From NCBI GenBank assembly GCA_963513935.1, contig OY740777.1:15425092-15489091 (forward strand): a DNA stretch of 64,000 nucleotides, in the 5' to 3' direction. Each line of letters opens with the position of its first letter. The stretch's first letter is position 1. Positions 12,914-24,593 of the stretch are shown here, in pieces. The notes under the pieces were generated by a model. That model worked only from the letters and a program-made list of their open reading frames with translations. It did not search any database and had not been told where the DNA came from. Origin of the DNA: Aphrophora alni (lineage: Eukaryota > Arthropoda > Insecta > Hemiptera > Aphrophoridae). Position numbers and translations under genes: made by a program.

Positions 12914-13360
12914 ACAGAGTGTGTGAAAAGTGTACAAATATAAAAATGGACAAATATTTAAAAATTTGAAATTTTAATAGTACTACTTGACTCCTAATAT
13001 AATTTTGCTTTTACTAAGCTATAAAAGCATTCAAAAATCAAAAACTCACTATTCAGTCTAATAAACTTGCAAGTGGGTGGGTACCTTACGAGTTTGGAAA
13101 GTTTGAAAATTGGCTGTTTTCTCGAATTATATACTTAGAAACTATGTAAGATATTTTTAAATTTAAAAACCCACAGTAAAATATAAACTTTTTCTTTCCT
13201 CGTGTAAAATTTTATATCTTACGATGTAAAGTTAGGAAGCTACAGGCGTTTTAAAAAAGGGATTACAAGTGGGAAACGTGAAATGTTAAAATCTGCCTCT
13301 ACTAAGCTAGCCTATAAAAATATTCAAAAAGCAAAAACTCACTTTTCTGTCGTAAAAACT
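12914..13360. repeat. Diverged tandem pair, possibly MITE-derived
   Basis: 13007-13073 and 13293-13364 share a block running from a CTACTAAGCTA-like start through a CAAAAACTCACT core to AAACTTGCA, about 287 bp apart. A TATACAGAGTGTGTGAAAAG end at 12914-12933 resembles a transposon terminus. No coding sequence is present. Confidence 0.5.
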
Positions 13361-13440
13361 TGCATGGGGTTTTGCATGGGTTGGATGGGGTTGCATGGCT
13401 TGCATGGGTTGCATGGGTTTGCATGGCTTGCATGGGGGTG
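13361..13440. repeat. GCATGG-based minisatellite
   Basis: This is an irregular array of TTGCATGG/GTTGCATGGG units. It follows directly on the AAACTTGCA end of the preceding tandem pair and probably expanded from it. Confidence 0.85.
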
Positions 13441-15334
13441 AATCCTAACACAGTCCCTCCTTCTTCGAAACACTCTCTATGGCCTAGCTTTAGTTTAGTT
13501 CTTGCATCGTTGTATATAATGTTTGTATATAGACCAATTTAAACATTCGACAAAACGTACTAATAATACATCAAAAAGTCATTATTATTCCGTTAATGAT
13601 GTAAAATAATACTGGAGTAAAATAAATTTAAGCACAGAGTTTAACCATTCCAGATTGCCGTATATTGTGGTGTACGTAATTAAATGTTTCAGATAACATT
13701 AGGGTCTAGGTTGGATGTGTAAAATCTAACGTTTTAATAATTGCTGTGAGGATCAAGACTAACTACTACTTCGGATAGTTGATATATCGATATTTTAATA
13801 TTTAATCTCGACTCTATTTCCTATCAGTATCGTTACGACTGAAACTAATAAGTTTACAGCAGACTTCTCATTATAGTAATTTATGATAATTTTTTTAAAA
13901 TAAATAAATGTATTTGTAAATAGCTTTTCGTCGTAATTTTTTTGTTGTTCAGTTTCTTTATCAAAGGAATATAATGTTACCAACGAACGCAATTTGTCAT
14001 CATGTTAAACCCTTTTCAAACATTTTGTAACACCACTAAAAACGACGAAAGTTATTGTGTAATCTTACCACACATCCAACAATAAACTCATAAACGATTT
14101 GATAGTTATTTTGTGGTTGTTTATCAATCGATTAATAGTAACCTGTAGTTCTTGTGGGACCAAACTCAAACAATATTGTCTACTATGAACTAGACGCGAA
14201 ATAAATTCAAACCCAACTTACGACTACTATCTTTGTGTACAGAATATATTAGGAATCAAGAATGCTTATTTATATAAAGCTTCACTATATAGTTAATAAT
14301 ATTTATAGTGTTTTAAATAATGGTTTGTTTTTATTAAGTTAAAATAAAATTTGAAATTTCAAGAAAAATGAACGAAATAAAATTTCCAGTTGAAGAATTT
14401 CTACGTACATCGTAGCGGTAATAACAATATTAATTCTAAAGTTAACTTTAAGAACGCATAAAAAAGGAAATTTCGCTCACTTGGCTGTATACATAACTTC
14501 CAATAAAGGTAAAGTTTTTCTCCGTAAACTCAACGTTGCCTTACTGCTTCATGAAGAGCAGAGATTCCATTTCATAAATCAAAGACTTTAACGCTACAAA
14601 AAACACATTGAATAAGTTCACGTATATAAAAAGCAGTGCAGGAATGAGAAATTCATAAAATTATCTTTTTATAATTAGGAATATTTTTCTTTAAAATATA
14701 AATTCAAAAGATGTTTTTTTATTGCCTGAGCTTAATTATGATGTTTCTATTACACCAAAACACAAACTTGTAACAATCTTAGTCCACAAACATTTGTGGA
14801 GTAGAATATCATATATTACCATGGAACTATATAGAAAGATATAGAAATTTTTTCGAACTGTTTTAAATAATCAACAATAATTTAAGTTTCCTAAAAAAGT
14901 CTGGGGAACTTTTGATGTGGAGATTCAACTTTGCTATCAAGGCTAATAATTCTTAGGCGCGACAAAAGGCCTTTTCGGCAAGTTGCCGTTAATCCCAATA
15001 TTATAACAATTCAATTTTATTAGCTCTTTTTAGGAGTATCCCATAATAATACATTTCTGTTTTTAGAATTTATTTTTTTGGCGGTAATTATATTATATTT
15101 TATAACTTAAACTAAATATTTCTTGGGTGAGGAAATAATTTTGAACAAGCAAAAGGACCAACCTGACCGGAATTTTGAATATTAAAATTTAATTTGGTGA
15201 AGCCTGAGAAATCCAACATCCCAAGTACAAAAAAAAATATAGATCTGGTTAAAATTTAGACAATTCGGTAAAATTCAAATCTTAAGTTAGTACAGTCTTG
15301 TGACGTTATTTTAAATTATTAATTTATTGAATTA
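13441..15334. other. Non-coding AT-rich stretch
   Basis: No exon, RNA gene or element ends are recognised here. Confidence 0.5.
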
Positions 15335-15592
15335 CTCACAAATTCTCTCTCCTTGTTTTTATCACAGATTAGACAACAAAGCTTTGTCTCTCTACTATGT
15401 ATGGTATCTGTGTAAGAGAAACAGTGCATAGTTCTGTGATGGTCAGATACCACAAAGCTTAACTAACATTGTATAATATCTTTAGTTTGTTCTATGGTTG
15501 AGGAATTCTGTACTTTGTAATAGAAGGGTTTGACGGTAGAGTGCATTATGCCTGTGGTAGTAGGCTTATAATACAAGCTTAAGGAATTCCAA
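15335..15592 (+). repeat. Dispersed repeat, copy A (inverse of 49933-50179)
   Basis: About 250 bp matches the reverse complement of 49933-50179 along its length, including GGTCAGATACCACAAAGC, TATGCCTGTGGTAGTAGGC and TTAAGGAATTCC. A 19-bp segment near 15389 is present only in this copy. A short palindrome ACAAAGCTTTGT lies inside. No coding sequence, A/B boxes or poly(A) are evident; it could be a short non-autonomous transposon. Confidence 0.8.
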
Positions 15593-15899
15593 AATTAACA
15601 ACGTATAAGAATCAGTTGTTTTAAATAAATCTTTCTAAAAATTGAGGTTAGTTTCTTATAATACCTTATATTACCCTATAATGTAAACTCAAAGTGTTGT
15701 GAATATTCTTCTAACACCCTTTTAATTTCGATACAAAAAGTCTTGACACAAATTTCAGTACAAAATAAACTAAAGATATTTTATACAGTATTATAAGACA
15801 AATATTGGCAACTTTATTTTACAATCTTCCTACACGTAATTAGAATAAAGAATATCAGTTGCCGTTCTCGGTCCCTAGCTGTCATCCACCAGTCATATT

Positions 15900-16779
15900 T
15901 AGCGATGTTGATACTCGGGTGAAATAGATACTCGCAATACTCGGCTTCGAATGATTTCAATACTCGTATTATTAGTTCGACATCGAGTATCTGCGCATTA
16001 TGTGTGTGTGTGTGTGTTGCAACGCACCCCCCCGCTTAAAGATGGGGATCACCTCCTATTGGGCGACGGATGCTCTGCAAGACCCTACCGGACTCTAAAA
16101 CTCTAACTCGCTTTTACGAAGTAGAAAATGGTGTGTGTTATATTTCTATCTGTTAGACTGATCCACCAAGTATTTATTTTTTTAAACAATATGTGATTGA
16201 CACTTGTAATACGTAATTAAATGTTATCCTGCCTAGACACAAATTCAGTAATTAAACGTAAGTGCAATTATTACCAACATTAATAATTTAGTTATTATTT
16301 AAAATAAGTTAATTTACTATATTTTTTATAAAGATGGCAACCTATAAATATTTATTTAAATACAAGTAATAACAATTAAATAATAATTTAATTTACTTTT
16401 TGTTAATGTGGAAATAAATGAATATTATTGTTATTTTAAATTGAACTTGTTACCGAATCTAAATCATTATAACTCAAAATCGTAATGTTTACCTAATTAA
16501 TGTGTAGTGAAAAATCAGCTTAGAAACTAATGTAACCAAAGTAGAAACACTGAGTATTTTGTTTGGAATTGACACAACACTAACGAATATCGTTGTCCGA
16601 GGATACTCGCACACCGAGGATTCTCGCAGTACTCGCACATTACCTCCTCCTTGTTCCTAGTTACGAGGATTTTGTCCGAGTATTTTAATACGAAAGCGAG
16701 GATGGTAATATTCGGACTCTTCCGAGGATTTTGATACTCGGAATCACCGAGTATTTTAATTCGAACTCACACATCACTA
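15900..16779. mobile_element. Non-autonomous hAT-type element with 8-bp target duplication
   Basis: The ends read TAGCGATGTTGATACTCG and, inverted, TAGTGATGTGTGAGTTCG, fitting hAT terminal repeats (TAGNGATG). A perfect 8-bp direct duplication GTCATATT flanks it at 15892-15899 and 16780-16787. Subterminal regions are packed with ATACTCG/CGAGTAT/GAGGAT motifs, as expected of hAT transposase binding sites. No transposase frame is present. A (TG)n run occurs near 15998. A GC-richer insertion (about 16017-16136) is absent from the second copy at 52974. Confidence 0.9.
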
Positions 16780-16928
16780 GTCATATTGTTACAAATATGG
16801 AGCTATGAAAAACGTGTCGTGATGATAATGTTTATTGTTTTGAAATATAAATTCAAAGTAAAAAATGAATCTCGGTGTGATCTAGAATACACTCAACAAC
16901 CTATCTTGGGTAGTATCCGGAGACCAGT

Positions 16929-17099
16929 ATGGAGCATTGTAATGTAATGCTGCGTGGAGTCCTAAAGCTGCAAATCATAGATATAGTAAACTCAACCGAA
17001 AATGGAATGTGTTCCATAGTTCCGAATATATTTATTGAACTTGGAGTTGTGGCACAAATACGGGAAATGTTTGAAACTATGACACCAACATTAAAATAA
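16929..17099 (+). CDS. Short open frame, 56 codons, unrecognised
   Basis: The frame runs from ATG at 16929 to TAA at 17097-17099 and reads MEHCNVMLRGVLKLQIIDIV, ending EMFETMTPTLK. Its composition is protein-like, but frames of this length are expected by chance in this window. I see no splice donor that would join it to the open frame at 17598. It is listed only because it lies on the same strand just upstream of that candidate exon. Confidence 0.15.
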   Translation: MEHCNVMLRGVLKLQIIDIVNSTENGMCSIVPNIFIELGVVAQIREMFETMTPTLK

Positions 17100-17597
17100 A
17101 TAGTCGACTGTCTTATAACTCCGAATAAGACAGAGGGGTTAACGACAGTAAGAGGGGAGGGATGACGCTCGGTTTATCAGATGAAAGCCAGCCTTTCACT
17201 GAACCAAATAATATATTTTATATAACTATATTTACCATTTACACAATTTTTCCATTTAAAAATCGTCCAAGTATCAGGGGCGCAGAAACAGAAAAAGTTT
17301 AGGTTAGTGGAAAGATAACAATATTTTCCACAAGACGTAAATCGTAAAATGGGCTATTTGTTGCCTAAAGAAGATTTTTCGAATAGTAAATGATTCCATG
17401 AATAAATAATGGAGTCTTATTTATTGACCAATTCCCCACGCTTAATCTCTTGTATATGTTGAAATTTACTTCAAAGTTATAAATTAATAATTAATAAAAC
17501 TATAGTTTTTCATTATGTGATCTATAAACTTTCTATTTCAGCACTAACAATAGTTCTCGAACGGTCGTAGTGAGGCAGAGGTTCGGTCAACACATAA

Positions 17598-17816
17598 GAA
17601 GACTGGGAAAACATAGTCTCTAATGTTGAAAACATTGAAGATATGATGTGGAGAATGGACTCAATCTCTAAAAAAATTCAAGACAGAATAATCGTTTTAG
17701 ATGCAGGAAATAATGAAGATTCAGAAGATGAAGCATCCAACAATAGTGACACCGATGAAGAAGCTGACTTTGAAGAATCATGGGACTATTTGGTACTAAC
17801 TCTTCGAACTGATTAA
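17598..17816 (+). CDS. Candidate 3'-terminal exon of an unknown acidic protein
   Basis: A 72-codon frame starts after a TAA at 17595-17597 and ends at TAA 17814-17816. It begins EDWENIVSNVENIEDMMWRM and continues into a very acidic tail (EDSEDE, SDTDEEADFEES) ending WDYLVLTLRTD. An AATAAA signal follows at 17968-17973. A good splice acceptor (TTTCTATTTCAG) lies at 17530-17541, but its frame would meet the TAA at 17595. So the true acceptor is later, the sequence is frameshifted, or it is a decayed copy. There is no ATG near the start and I do not recognise the family. The acidic content is unlike the other chance frames here. Confidence 0.35.
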   Translation, partial: EDWENIVSNVENIEDMMWRMDSISKKIQDRIIVLDAGNNEDSEDEASNNSDTDEEADFEESWDYLVLTLRTD

Positions 17817-17967
17817 GTTTGGTTTTAATTAGATTCATCAGATTTTAGTTAGAAATATAGTTATAGAAATAATAATGTTATGAGGTTATGATATCTTAAC
17901 TTCTTACCTTGTTGTAAATACTGGTTAATAGTGTATTGTTGTAAATACTTGTGCAAGCAATCCATTC

Positions 17968-17973
17968 AATAAA
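17968..17973 (+). terminator. Candidate poly(A) signal AATAAA
   Basis: It lies 152 bases after the stop of the acidic candidate exon and is followed by a T-rich region (18000-18015). It would be the expected 3' end signal if that exon is transcribed. Confidence 0.35.
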
Positions 17974-17999
17974 GTAAAGTTTGATAACATTTACATAAT

Positions 18000-19065
18000 T
18001 TGTTATTTTTATTTAAAACTTATATAACAATCATCTCACATAAATTAATAATAATTTTTCAGTTTTGTTAATAACAATAGTTGTTGTATATGTTTGTATA
18101 AGCAAAAGTAAACCGATTTATTTGAAATTTTATATCAAAGTTCACAGCTTTTTATGGCAAAAGACGTAGTGATATTGGTTTTTGTCAGTTATTAAAAATT
18201 GTCTAAGCTAAATATTTGTACTAGACAAATATATTATCAGTCAGTGCCTCTTGTCCCCGCGCAGATCAGTAAGGATGCCCCAACAATGGGACCCTTAGTT
18301 TTAACTGTTTAGGCCTATTTTCGGACTGGGTACCTTTCTTAGGTTATAGTTTTACTTTTAGTTCCAACATGGTCCTAGGCTACTAGGCTATGCTGATGTT
18401 CTTAACGGGTGTAATTTTAGACTCATCAAATCTCCTGTAGAAGTTTCTATATACACAAATGATTGTAAATGTTCCATTAAATGTATTAAAAATATGAACA
18501 ATTAATCATTTTCAAATAACTCTAAAACAAGAAATTCTAGTTAGTTGTTATATATTTGTGTGAAAATTAAAATATTTAAACATTCTGCTCCTTTTATTGC
18601 AAAAATGACAATGGACGTAATATTTTAAATATAATGTTTTAAGTTAGGCAGATATAAACAGTCGCTTTGTACAATAATATATATCCGTGCATTAGCTGTA
18701 TAGGATTGATTAGATGTAACTTTAGTTAAAGTGGGGGCATTAATTACTCATTTCCTTAATGGCCTCCATGCTAAAGGTGAACCCTAATTAGTAATCCATT
18801 TAGCCAATCCGAAGCCAATTATATGATAAGATTGAGGATTCTTGGGGACCTAAAACAAACTTTATTCGACTATTGTATTTAATCAAGTTATTTTCTTGTT
18901 CTCAAAATAACAGTTTTTTTTATTATTGATAAAAGTGAAATATAATTATAGTAATTGAAAATTTATTGTTGTCTGTCAAAAAAAGAACAAAATTGAAAAC
19001 TCAAAATCCGAATGAAACAATCGAATAAGTTAAAATTAAAATTTATTTATTCCAAAAAAATTAAT
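18000..19065. other. Non-coding stretch
   Basis: No gene is seen. 18450-18473 carries one of three copies of a short shared motif (ATACACAAATGATTGTAAAT), the others being at 24311 and 43919. Confidence 0.4.
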
Positions 19066-19102
19066 CACGTTTCAACGACAAAGTCGCCATCCTTAGTGAT
19101 AC
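19066..19102 (-). ncRNA. Hammerhead-like motif, degenerate, same family as 24594-24638
   Basis: On the minus strand it reads GTATCACTAAGGA, a GCGAC/GTCGT helix II, then GAAACGTG. The surrounding GTAGCTCATGTATCACT matches the flank of the 24594 copy. The core has CUAAGGA in place of CUGANGA and the cleavage triplet is lost, so it is probably inactive. Confidence 0.6.
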
Positions 19103-19166
19103 ATGAGCTACACTATAAGTCTCATGTAGCAGCTTCAACTCTACTGATTTGAGTGGCATATTTATC

Positions 19167-19306
19167 AATAAATATTGCGATTGACTTGTGAGATAATATT
19201 AGACAGAATAAAACTTGAACATGAGATCTGAAAAAAAATAAAATAAAATTGTGTTCGAGTTTAATTCTATCTAATATTATCTCACAAGTCAATCTCAATA
19301 TTTATT
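19167..19306. mobile_element. Palindromic element, arms of about 55 bp
   Basis: The left arm 19167-19221 and right arm 19252-19306 are inverted copies with few mismatches (AATAAATATTGxGATTGACT ... AACTyGAACA), with an A-rich loop of about 30 bp. It lies close to the hammerhead-like motif at 19066, the same palindrome-plus-hammerhead arrangement seen at 21707 and 24425. Confidence 0.8.
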
Positions 19307-19917
19307 TTTTTTAAAAGTGCATGAAGAAAGAAATAAATACAAATTGCATCTCCTGTTTTAAGTGGTAAAAACTCGAAATTTTAGTTTAGTTACGTGTAAA
19401 CCAAAAAACTAAATATAAAAATAAACTATTTTCCCTCAATTGGACGACCTTATCCACATCTATTTGGTAAATGCTTCTAGAATCCATTTCATTCCCTATT
19501 AATAAAGAACTATAAGCCCCTAAAATTAAATACAGTGAGAATGAGCATAGCAATCCCGAAGCTCCAAGCTGGAACTACAGCTTTTTCATGTAGTCTAGGC
19601 TCTCAGCTCTCTTTTGACCAACTCGTGTTGTCTTTTCTTCCGACCCTGACATTAACTAGAGTATTCGATGGCCAAGAGTCTTTCTTTTATCTTCTTTTCT
19701 TCGTTTTTTTAAAGGGTGATGATGACCACGAGGTTTTCACTTTTAAACAACAAGAAAAAAAAATTAATAAATACCTTATTCATTTACCAAACAAGCTTTC
19801 TGTTCTTTTCTTCTCCAGAATGATGACAAGGCTTTGTCTTTCAATAAATTGAGTTCTGTCACATCCTGTATTTCAGTATTGTGTGTGCTATATTATTGAC
19901 TGACTACCAAGTCGTCT

Positions 19918-20047
19918 CCCAATGCACTCCAGTACGAGGCAAGAATTTAATTGGAAATGTAACGCTCACTAGACTTGACGACAGTAACATTGATTGGAAA
20001 TAGTTTCTTTCGCTTCGTTCATTGAAACGTTAGCCTCTGTGTAACTA
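19918..20047 (+). repeat. Dispersed repeat (inverse of 38560-38697)
   Basis: Shared blocks in order are AAGAATTTAATTGGAAAT, TGATTGGAAA, TTCGTTCATTGAAACGTT-like and CTGTGTAACTAC-like, all matched by the reverse complement of 38560-38697. About 130 bp are conserved. The class is not recognised. Confidence 0.6.
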
Positions 20048-20403
20048 CATAAAGAATATCTATTACGATATTTCATTAGGCAAATATAAGATGTTTTAAA
20101 TTCAAACTCAATTTTTACGCGATTACATGTAAAGAAAATATAACATAGTGATAAAAAATATTATAATATGAAATAACTTAGCAAGTAATATTTTGATAGA
20201 GTTATGTTTTTATTTTTTTTACATATTTTTTCATATTTATACAAAAATTATAGAATTTAACCTATTTTTATATATAAAACGAAATAATTTCTTATATATA
20301 AATTCTTTATAACCGCCGTGGATCCATTTTTTCTTCTACTTTTTTAAATATACAAAGTATATGAAGTTATTCTTATCTTGCAAATATACCTCAAATGTTT
20401 TAG

Positions 20404-20796
20404 ATGGTGGATGTCTTTGCTAAGAAGGGATCCAATCTGCTTCATTGGAACAAATCCTTGAACTTGGATTCAGCTAGAAGACTAATCATCAATGGAACAA
20501 AAGAGGAATTTCTGAAGGAAGCACGAACCTTGGGAAGTGAGAGGAGGTGGAAGTGCATAGAGAACGAATTGCAACACAACAATAACAAACTTAGGAACCT
20601 TGGCACAGGACATGATTGTTTGGCGGCCCACTTGAAGAGGATCCACGTCCTGGATTCCGATCTTTGTGTGTTGTGCCGACAAACGGGGGAGCCAATCAAC
20701 CGGAACATCTTTTGAGGTGCCCCAGGCTTGGTTCTGAGTACCAGATTTTGAAAAAATTTCCTAAATTGTACTAGGATGCCAGGAGACTCATGGGTT
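20404..20796 (+). pseudogene. LINE (non-LTR retrotransposon) ORF2 C-terminus, 5'-truncated
   Basis: The frame opens VDVFAKKGS, the usual end of a LINE RNase H domain. It then has TGHDCLAAHLKRIHVLDSDL followed by CVLC, half of the C-terminal zinc-finger-like CCHC motif. A one-base frameshift near 20700 moves the rest to another frame: EHLLRCPRLGSEYQILKKFP, then a stop, then DARRLMG and a stop at about 20796. Everything upstream of the RNase H end is missing, as in typical 5'-truncated LINE insertions. It is not functional. The clade is uncertain. Confidence 0.8.
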
Positions 20797-21706
20797 GATT
20801 CTCACATAGTCTGCCATTGGAAACAACGACTGTTTTAGATAAAAGAGAACAATTGGTCAGCCATTGTCTTATCACTGTATCAATATAAATACAAATATTT
20901 GAAAATTTTAAGTTTTAAAATATACACAATAAATTGAAATAAGTAATATTAAATTCCACAAAACTTTACTCTAGTAAGATATTATGATCAACAATTTTAA
21001 CAGTTATGGATTTATTTAAAACATAAATAAATATATTAAAATAAATAAAGTGTATCTAATTATATTTTATACTGCTAGTGCGTTGTTTTCATAAATAGGT
21101 GTAACTGTAGAAGTTTTAAAAAAAATCTAAAAATGAATTAGAAAAACTAAAACGAGGTTAGTAGTTCAAAATATGGCTGCTATTCGGGAATGATATTTTC
21201 ACAAATATCTATTTTAGAATCTTCTAAGATTCATGAAAGTTATCATTTTTTTTAAATATCAGATTATGCTCATTTTTGTGTGATGTAAAAATATGTTTAC
21301 CTTTTAACAGAAAGAAGTTTACTTTTAAAATTTATATTTCATTGACATGTTTAATAAACAAAAATAATATGAATTTATTATTGATCTCCATTTTGATAAA
21401 CTGATTCAACTTCAAGTAATCTCACTTTAGAATATACTGCTGCAACATTTATTGATAAGTGATTTGTAGTTTGGGAATTGGGGTCGGTGGAAGTAATCAC
21501 TTAAAGTGAAAATATTTGTATCGGGAGGTTTCATAAAGTGTACATGATAAGGATTGAGAGTTAAGTTAGATACTGACAACTAAAAATTTAAGTTAATAAA
21601 TGGATCTAGTTTTGCAGCAGTCTGTTAAACGGAAATATTTCCTTTAGCTTGTTAAGTAGAATGTTGCTAGCTTTAAAGATAGAGCTTTTAAATAAAACAC
21701 AAACAA
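20797..21706. other. Non-coding stretch
   Basis: The first part could be 3' untranslated sequence of the LINE relic. Nothing else is recognised. Confidence 0.4.
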
Positions 21707-21885
21707 GGATAAAATAAAGCAATAAAGCTTTAAGTTTCAAAATATTTTAATAATATAAATGAGCTACAATTGTTTTGCCTTGCGTGCTACAAATTGCCCG
21801 ATGATGCCGCAAGGCGAAACAATTGTAGCTCATTTATAATACTAAAATATTTTGAAACTGTAAGCTTTTTATCTTTATTTTATCC
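21707..21885. mobile_element. Palindromic element with hammerhead-like centre
   Basis: The left arm 21707-21784 and right arm 21808-21885 are inverted copies of about 78 bp with few mismatches, sharing GAGCTACAATTGTTTyGCCT. The spacer (21785-21807) begins the hammerhead-like sequence annotated separately. No coding capacity is present. The head-to-head layout resembles the inverted terminal arrangements seen in Penelope-like elements. Confidence 0.85.
21798..21830 (+). ncRNA. Hammerhead-ribozyme-like motif, U4-to-C variant
   Basis: It reads CCGATGA (consensus CUGANGA with one change), a tight helix II GCC-GCAA-GGC closed by a GNRA-type tetraloop, and GAA. A palindromic helix III (ACAATTGT) follows, ending in a permitted GTA triplet at 21825-21827. 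Helix I pairing immediately upstream is not convincing. The opposite arm carries the 3' half of the same motif inverted, with GAAAC changed to AAAAC. Confidence 0.6.
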
Positions 21886-22349
21886 TTAAATGGAGTTTCA
21901 ACAAGAAATATCTGCTGTTACATTAAAATTAAAACACAAACAATATTTTGAAAATCCAACATTTTTGTTCCTGTTGATTAAAAGCGAAAAAAGACTCAAT
22001 CCTTAAAGCCTTATCAAAAACGAAGAAGAAATGAGTTTCATGAACCTTAACCCTTGAATATAATAATGGCGTCAGTGTCGGAAGAAATCAAGAGTTAGTT
22101 AGGAGAGAAATTATAGGAAAAATTAAATAAAGGATTTTACTTAAGGCTACGTGAAAAAAAAATGAGTAGATCACGCCCTAGGGATGTTTAGGTTAGGTTA
22201 TGTCTACAATCACTTGAACTTCTGAGGGATGTAAATCCTACAATTTAAATGAGTCTTGTCAACATTATAGGACAACAAGCCGTTACTTAGGATACAAAAT
22301 ACAATTTCAGATTGTTGGTTGTTGTATGGTGGGAGAAACTATAGTGCTT

Positions 22350-22450
22350 GGGTCTGGACAAAGATTAAAGAAGTAGGGAATTTTTAGAAAATTGTACCTC
22401 ATCTGTCAAAAATAATAAATTCCCTACTCCTTCGATCTTTGTCTAGACCC
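22350..22450. repeat. Short inverted repeat (34-bp arms)
   Basis: 22350-22383 and 22417-22450 are inverted copies (GGGTCTxGACAAAGAT ... AGTAGGGAATTT) around a 33-bp loop. It could be a very small foldback element. No target duplication is evident. Confidence 0.75.
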
Positions 22451-22979
22451 TTATGAATTTATTTTCCCAAAATTTTCATCATATTTGCTTATTATATTTT
22501 ACTTTATTCGTGTTATGCTGCCTCATAAATACCATAACTGACAAAAACCATGGTTGGTAAGACTCACTAATATTGTAATTTTCAAAATATTCTGTTTCTG
22601 TTTCATTTATTTCATAGAGTTACATCAAATACGTAACTCACGGATACATCTTCTAATATACATTTGAAAAAAGAGTAATAATAATAAAATATATGAATTG
22701 GAGACTGGTAAAGGAAGAGCAGGTTGGAAAGATCGTTTGGTCAGACAAATCGCTTAGGTAGAAACGTCAAAAGATAATTACGTACGGCTATACTTCTTGT
22801 AAATTAGTTTCGTTGGAACATGATAAAATGTTTTGGTTTTAATTAGTATTTAACTGTATTTCACCTTATGTTATTTTTAATGGTGAAATGTATACAATTT
22901 GTAACTGTTTATCAAGAGTTCAATTAGGTGAGAACATATGATGATTCTACTTTTGATCAGTAATAACCTCATTATTCAA

Positions 22980-23340
22980 TTACACTCCCTCTTTCTCTTA
23001 TTTCTATCCTTTTTCAATTTACATTTCTCTGTCGTCCCTCATATTCCCCGCTCTTTCTTTAACTCTCTCTTTCTCTCTTCATAGGTTCACCCTTCTCCTT
23101 TCCTACCTTCTTTCATTCCATATTTTATCACTTCTAATATATTTTTACTCCTCCTTTTCTGTTGATTTTCTGTCACTTTTTTCTTACTCTTCATTTTTTC
23201 CTTTACATTAACTCCACTTGTTTCTTCCTTTTTTTCCCCACACCTTCCGAAATGCTACTAATTTTTCCTTTTCATCTCCTTTTCTCATAAACTCTCTACA
23301 AATCCAAAACCTCTTCTAGTGCCAATACAAAGCAGTGAGA
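22980..23340. repeat. Degenerate pyrimidine-rich tract
   Basis: The plus strand is dominated by C and T (CTCTCT, TTTCTC, CCTTTC) without a fixed unit. It looks like a decayed CT microsatellite. Apart from the inverted repeat at 22350, nothing else is recognised between 22000 and 24400. Confidence 0.65.
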
Positions 23341-24478
23341 TAATACTTCACTTCTTTCGATTTATCTTCCATATTTATACCTGAATCTCAATTCAAAATC
23401 AGGTCATATTTTAGTCGTAAAAAGTAAATTTGTAGAATTAAATGTACTTTGTCAATCATGGTATAAAGATATTCGTTTCTTATTTTAAATAAAGATACAT
23501 TTAATTGTATAGAGTGCAGCCATATACTTTATAGCATGCACATAAACAATATACTTTACTTCTGCATATGTTCAAACAGTACTGAACATTCAATATTTAA
23601 ATGTACCTCAATTTTCCAGTTTTTCCATTTTAATAATTTCAAATACTGAATATAATTTCACTACAAGTTATTTACACAATAACATATGTTAGATCTCATA
23701 TTAAATATGAAACAATAGTTGTGTTAGTTGTTTTTATGATGTAATTGAGACTGAATATAATTCATATTGTAGTATGTAAAACTTTATTTTATGTAATTAA
23801 AGAACTTATTACCTCTTATAGTAATCTATTATTGAGCACATAATGATTGGGGAAATAAATTTAACAAAATTTGATAACAATCGACAATATTTTTTGTATA
23901 AAACATAATTTAACTTTTTTTCCCTAAGAATGTCCTCTCCTTTTTGAGTTATTAAAAAATGAAAGAAGTTTTGAGGGGTGACCAAATATTTCCACCGCAC
24001 TGATGACAGACTGCAAACGGTAATCATTCTCAAAAATACACTTTTTACCTTAGAGGATCATAAAAATGGAAATATCAGTTAGAATATTGACAGAAGTGTT
24101 ATTACCCATCACATAACTTTCATTTGACTTCATATATGTGAATGATTAAAATAGATAAGTATAATTTAAAAAAAGAAGAAAAAAAAACAGGCCGTTAATT
24201 TAAAATACGATATTCTATTTATTGTTGAGGAAGAATTTCCAGAATGTTTTGTACAGCCAAGCTTACATAAATTTGCTTTTGCTCTAGGGGCTTCTTTAAA
24301 TTTTTTTAAATATACACAAATGATGGCAAATGTCAGTTTAAAATATATCAATAATTTGTAAACTTAAATCAATTTGATGTATACACATTAATATTAAATG
24401 TTGAGCTTGACTTATGAGAAAAACTATACAGTATAACAAACACACAGAACACAATTCTCATAAAAAAAATACGCCTAA

Positions 24479-24523
24479 GTATCAGACACGTATCAACGAC
24501 AAGGTCGTCCTCTTCAGTGATAC
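24479..24523 (-). ncRNA. Hammerhead motif, left arm, mutated core
   Basis: It is the same as the right-arm copy (GTATCA, CTGAAGA, helix II, TGATAC), but the core GAA reads GAT at position 24492, changing the universally conserved A14. Helix III is ACGTGT rather than palindromic. This copy should be inactive even though helix I is intact. Confidence 0.8.
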
Positions 24524-24593
24524 ACGAGCTACACAAATCAAACTATAACTCACTGAGTTATCACGGAGTTATAGTTTGATTGGTGTAGCTCGT

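Noticed and set aside
19535..19852. 105-codon plus-strand frame starting MRMSIAIPKLQAG
   Set aside because: It has low-complexity Phe/Leu stretches, no recognisable domain and no splice or promoter context, so it is likely chance.
20442..20708. Minus-strand frames of 66 and 88 codons
   Set aside because: They are antisense shadows of the LINE C-terminal fragment on the plus strand.
22693..22803. Frame reading YELETGKGRAGWKDRLVRQI, stop, VETSKDNYVRLYFL
   Set aside because: GRxGWKDRL looks faintly like a LINE tail, but it is too short and isolated to assign.
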